Below, piece by piece: positions 61,189-64,000 of a stretch of 64,000 bases of DNA. Where the stretch lies: assembly GCA_002280475.1 (NCBI GenBank), contig NCEB01000005.1:56184-120183 (forward strand), in the 5' to 3' direction. The notes under the pieces were generated by a model. It was given only the letters and a program-made list of their open reading frames with translations. It did not search any database and had not been told where the DNA came from. Made by a program: the position numbers and the translations under genes. The DNA comes from Brevundimonas subvibrioides. Its GTDB lineage: Bacteria > Pseudomonadota > Alphaproteobacteria > Caulobacterales > Caulobacteraceae. Numbering within the stretch: position 1 is the stretch's first letter; every line of letters starts with the position of its first letter.

Positions 61189-61239
61189 ATGCAAGGGCGC
61201 TCGGTCATCACGATCCGGATTAGCGGCCCGGCGGCGTAA
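61189..61239 (+). CDS. Possible leader peptide before ileS
   Basis: A 16-codon frame, MQGRSVITIRISGPAA, lies 74 bases upstream of ileS with a weak AGGA 9 bases before its ATG. Three Ile codons (ATC, ATC, ATT) and one Val cluster in it. A GC hairpin follows the stop (GGGGC/GCCCC at 61243-61257) but without a T-run. The remaining bases of 61086-61313 hold a direct repeat, CCCACGCCGACCG, twice. Confidence 0.3.
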   Translation: MQGRSVITIRISGPAA

Positions 61240-61313
61240 GGCGGGGCGCTCAGCCCCCACGCCGACCGGGTCCGTTCCCACGCCGACCGTCCAACGATTT
61301 TCCGAGACAGACC

Positions 61314-64000
61314 ATGTCCGACGCCCCGTCCGATTCCGCTCCTGCCGGCCGCGATTATCGCGAGACCGTCTTCCTGCCCGAGACGCCGTTTCCGATGCGC
61401 GGCGGCCTGCCGCAGAAGGAGCCGCTGATCCTCGAGCAGTGGGGCGACCTGTATGGCCGCCTGCGCGCCGAGCGGCAGAAGCAGGACGCGCCGCTCTATG
61501 TGCTGCACGATGGCCCGCCCTACGCCAACGGCGACATCCACATAGGCCATGCCCTGAACAAGACGCTGAAGGACTTCGTGGTCCGGTCGCGGTTCCTGCT
61601 GGGCTACGACGTCGACTACGTCCCCGGCTGGGACTGTCACGGCCTGCCGATCGAGTGGAAGATCGAGGAACAGTACCGCGCCAAGGGCCGTCGCAAGGAC
61701 GAGGTCTCCAAGGCCGAGTTCCGCGCCGCCTGCCGCGACTACGCCGCCGGCTGGATCGACGTCCAGGCGGCCCAGTTCAAGCGCCTGGGCATCACCGGCG
61801 ACTTCGGCAATCGCTACGCCACCATGGACTTCGGCACCGAGGCGGCGATCGTCCGCGAGTTCCATAAGTTCAAGAACTCCGGCCAGCTGTATCGCGGCTC
61901 CAAGCCCGTCATGTGGTCCCCGGTCGAGCGCACGGCGCTCGCCGACGCCGAGATCGAATACCACGACCACGTCAGCCCCACGATCTGGGTCAAGTTCCCG
62001 GTCATCGCCGCCACCGACGACCATCCGGATGACCTTCTGGCCTTCCGCCATTCGACGCCCAGCGTGGTGATCTGGACCACCACCCCCTGGACCATCCCGG
62101 CCAACCGGGCGATCAGCTTCGGCCCCGAGATCGCCTATGGCCTTTATGAGGTTCAGTCGATCGAACAGGACCTGGAGTTCCAGCCCTGGGCCAGAGCCGG
62201 CGACCGCCTGATCCTGGCCGACAAGCTGGCCGAGGACGTGATGAAGGCGGCCAAGGTCGCCACCTTCACCCGCCTCGACGACATTGATCCGGCAGGCCTG
62301 GTCTGCGCCCACCCCCTGGCCGAGCTGGACGACGGCTACCGCTTCAACGTGCCGCTTCTGGACGGGGACCACGTCACCGACGACGCGGGCACCGGCTTCG
62401 TCCACACCGCCCCCGGTCACGGGGCCGACGACTATGAGGTCTGGCGCGCCCACGGACATCACGAGGTGCCCGACACCGTCGACCAGGACGGGGCCTACTA
62501 TCCCGGCGTGCCCCTGTTCGCGGGCCTCAAGATCCTGGAGACCGAGGGCAAGAAGACCGGCAAGTTCGGCCCGGCCAACGGCGCGGTCACCGAAAAGCTG
62601 ATCGAGGCCGGCACCTTGCTGGCGCGCGGCCGGCTGGAGCACTCCTATCCGATGAGCTGGCGCTCGCGGGCCCCGGTGATCTTCAGGAACACCCCCCAGT
62701 GGTTCATCCGCATGGATACGGCGCTGGACCACGGTTCGGGCGAGACCCTGCGCGAGATCGCGCTCAAGTCCATCGACCAGACCGCCTTCCACCCGGCGGC
62801 GGGCAAGAACCGCATCCGGTCCATGGTCGAGGGTCGCCCCGACTGGCTGGTCAGCCGCCAGCGGGCCTGGGGCACGCCCCTGGCCATGTTCGTCGACAAG
62901 CACACCGGCCACCCCCTGCACGACCCCGAGGTCGACGCCCGGATCGTCGCCGCTGTCGAGGCGGGCGGAGCCGACGCCTGGTTCGAGACGCCCGACGCGG
63001 AGTTCCTGGGCCTGCACGACCCGGCCAACTACGAAAAGGTCCAGGACATCCTGGACGTCTGGTTCGACTCGGGCTGCACCCACGCCTTCGCGCTGGAGCC
63101 CCGGACGCCCGAGCACGGCTACACCGGCGATCGCCCGTCGCACTGGCCGGCGGACCTATATCTGGAAGGCTCGGACCAGCATCGCGGCTGGTTCCAGTCC
63201 AACCTGCTGGAGGGCTCCGGCACGCGCGGCCGGGCCCCCTACAAGGCCGTCCTCACCCACGGGTTCACCCAGGACGAGAACGGCGAGAAGATGTCCAAGT
63301 CCAGGGGCAACACCGTCGATCCGGCCACGGTCATCAAGGAGAGCGGCGCCGACATCCTGCGCCTCTGGGTCGCCCTGGTGGACTATGCCGAGGACCAGCG
63401 GATCGGAAAGCAGATCCTGCAGACCACGGTCGATGCCTATCGCAAGCTTCGGAACACCGTCCGCTACCTGTTGGGCGCCCTCAGCGACTTCGACGAGGCC
63501 GAGCGCGTCGACTATGCCGACATGGCACCGCTGGAGCGGTTCATCCTGCACCGGCTATGGGAACTGGATGGCCAGGTCCGCACGGCCTACGACACCTACC
63601 GCTTCCAGGATGTCGTCCGCCCGGTGCTGGAGTTCTGCTCGGGCGATCTGTCGGCGCTGTATTTTGATATCCGCAAGGACAGCCTCTACTGCGACCGCCC
63701 CGATGCGATCCGCCGCCGCGCCGCCCGCACAGTGATGCACGAGGTCTTCCTGCGCCTCACCGCCTGGCTGGCTCCCCTGACGCCCTTCACGATGGAAGAG
63801 GCCTGGACGACGCGGTATCCGGACGGCGGCACGAACTGCGCGCGGGTGATCCCGGAGACGCCGGCGGAGTGGGAGAATGCGGACGAGGCGAAACGTTGGG
63901 AAGACGTCCAGTGGGTTCTTTTGACCGTGAACGAGGCACTGGAGGCGAGCCGTCGGGAAAAGACGATCGGCAGCACTCTCGACGCCGAGGTCGCCATCCT
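61314..64000 (+). CDS. ileS: Isoleucyl-tRNA synthetase, C-terminus cut by window edge
   Basis: About 895 residues are present. Class I signatures: VLHDGPPYANGDIHIGHALN (HIGH) and DENGEKMSKSRGN (KMSKS). The editing domain has VIWTTTPWTIPANRAI and GTGFVHTAPGHGADDY. DVWFDSGCTHAFAL and YLEGSDQHRGWFQSNLLEGS are typical. It charges tRNA-Ile. The C-terminal zinc region lies beyond the window. Confidence 0.97.
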   Translation, partial: MSDAPSDSAPAGRDYRETVFLPETPFPMRGGLPQKEPLILEQWGDLYGRLRAERQKQDAPLYVLHDGPPYANGDIHIGHALNKTLKDFVVRSRFLLGYDVDYVPGWDCHGLPIEWKIEEQYRAKGRRKDEVSKAEFRAACRDYAAGWIDVQAAQFKRLGITGDFGNRYATMDFGTEAAIVREFHKFKNSGQLYRGSKPVMWSPVERTALADAEIEYHDHVSPTIWVKFPVIAATDDHPDDLLAFRHSTPSVVIWTTTPWTIPANRAISFGPEIAYGLYEVQSIEQDLEFQPWARAGDRLILADKLAEDVMKAAKVATFTRLDDIDPAGLVCAHPLAELDDGYRFNVPLLDGDHVTDDAGTGFVHTAPGHGADDYEVWRAHGHHEVPDTVDQDGAYYPGVPLFAGLKILETEGKKTGKFGPANGAVTEKLIEAGTLLARGRLEHSYPMSWRSRAPVIFRNTPQWFIRMDTALDHGSGETLREIALKSIDQTAFHPAAGKNRIRSMVEGRPDWLVSRQRAWGTPLAMFVDKHTGHPLHDPEVDARIVAAVEAGGADAWFETPDAEFLGLHDPANYEKVQDILDVWFDSGCTHAFALEPRTPEHGYTGDRPSHWPADLYLEGSDQHRGWFQSNLLEGSGTRGRAPYKAVLTHGFTQDENGEKMSKSRGNTVDPATVIKESGADILRLWVALVDYAEDQRIGKQILQTTVDAYRKLRNTVRYLLGALSDFDEAERVDYADMAPLERFILHRLWELDGQVRTAYDTYRFQDVVRPVLEFCSGDLSALYFDIRKDSLYCDRPDAIRRRAARTVMHEVFLRLTAWLAPLTPFTMEEAWTTRYPDGGTNCARVIPETPAEWENADEAKRWEDVQWVLLTVNEALEASRREKTIGSTLDAEVAI

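Noticed and set aside
61240..61313. T-box or intrinsic attenuator before ileS
   Set aside because: No T-box sequence and no T-run after the hairpin; T-boxes are also not expected in alphaproteobacteria.

Overview
The window is very GC-rich DNA from an alphaproteobacterium of the Caulobacteraceae, most like Brevundimonas. The grounds are a flagellar operon in the Caulobacter order (fliF, fliG, flbE/fliH, fliN, flbD, then flhA) behind a perfect CtrA box (TTAA-N7-TTAA), a very GC-rich third codon position, alphaproteobacterial families such as DUF3126, TIGR01459 HAD and DUF817, and many short palindromic repeats in the gaps. The genus is inferred from memory of gene content, not from a search.

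Layout. 1-10.3 kb (minus strand) is amino-acid and nitrogen metabolism: gltD-gltB (glutamate synthase), amtB, a leader peptide with an apparent attenuator, ilvD and the start of ilvC. 10.4-17.1 kb is a tripartite RND efflux operon with a divergent TetR regulator. 17.3-21.1 kb is glyQ-DUF559-glyS, where palindromic repeats sit inside coding sequence. 21.3-27 kb holds a fasciclin protein, a TPR protein with ispE, and ETF-quinone oxidoreductase. 27-36 kb holds a uracil-DNA glycosylase, a Pro-peptidase, PrmA, an H1-like protein, NUDIX-cysE-DUF3126, a nitroreductase, and a methyltransferase with DUF817. 36-42 kb has AraC/SDR, a 2OG oxygenase, a KdpDE-like two-component pair and queF. 42.2-42.7 kb is the RNase P RNA. 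42.7-47 kb has two ParE-type toxin-antitoxin pairs around an amidase and sppA. 47-55.3 kb is the flagellar operon with a class A beta-lactamase gene inserted in it. 55.3-56 kb is a third toxin-antitoxin pair. 56-64 kb has an L,D-transpeptidase-like lipoprotein, an amidohydrolase, HAD-maoC-ribF, a small lipoprotein and the first part of ileS.

Most notable points. (1) A DUF559 nuclease-fold gene sits between glyQ and glyS, flanked by 42-bp direct repeats that differ at one base, with a third inverted copy. glyS itself carries two in-frame insertions of paired palindromic repeats. (2) The ilvD leader has all parts of a ribosome-mediated attenuator: a Leu/Ile/Val-rich leader peptide, an 11-bp antiterminator and a terminator with a six-T run. 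(3) A complete class A beta-lactamase gene lies between flbD and flhA, its stop overlapping the flhA start, and its ribosome binding site appears to come from a repeat. (4) Several inverted repeat pairs, one a perfect 30-bp pair, look like REPIN-type elements. No transposase, integrase, CRISPR array, tRNA or prophage was seen.
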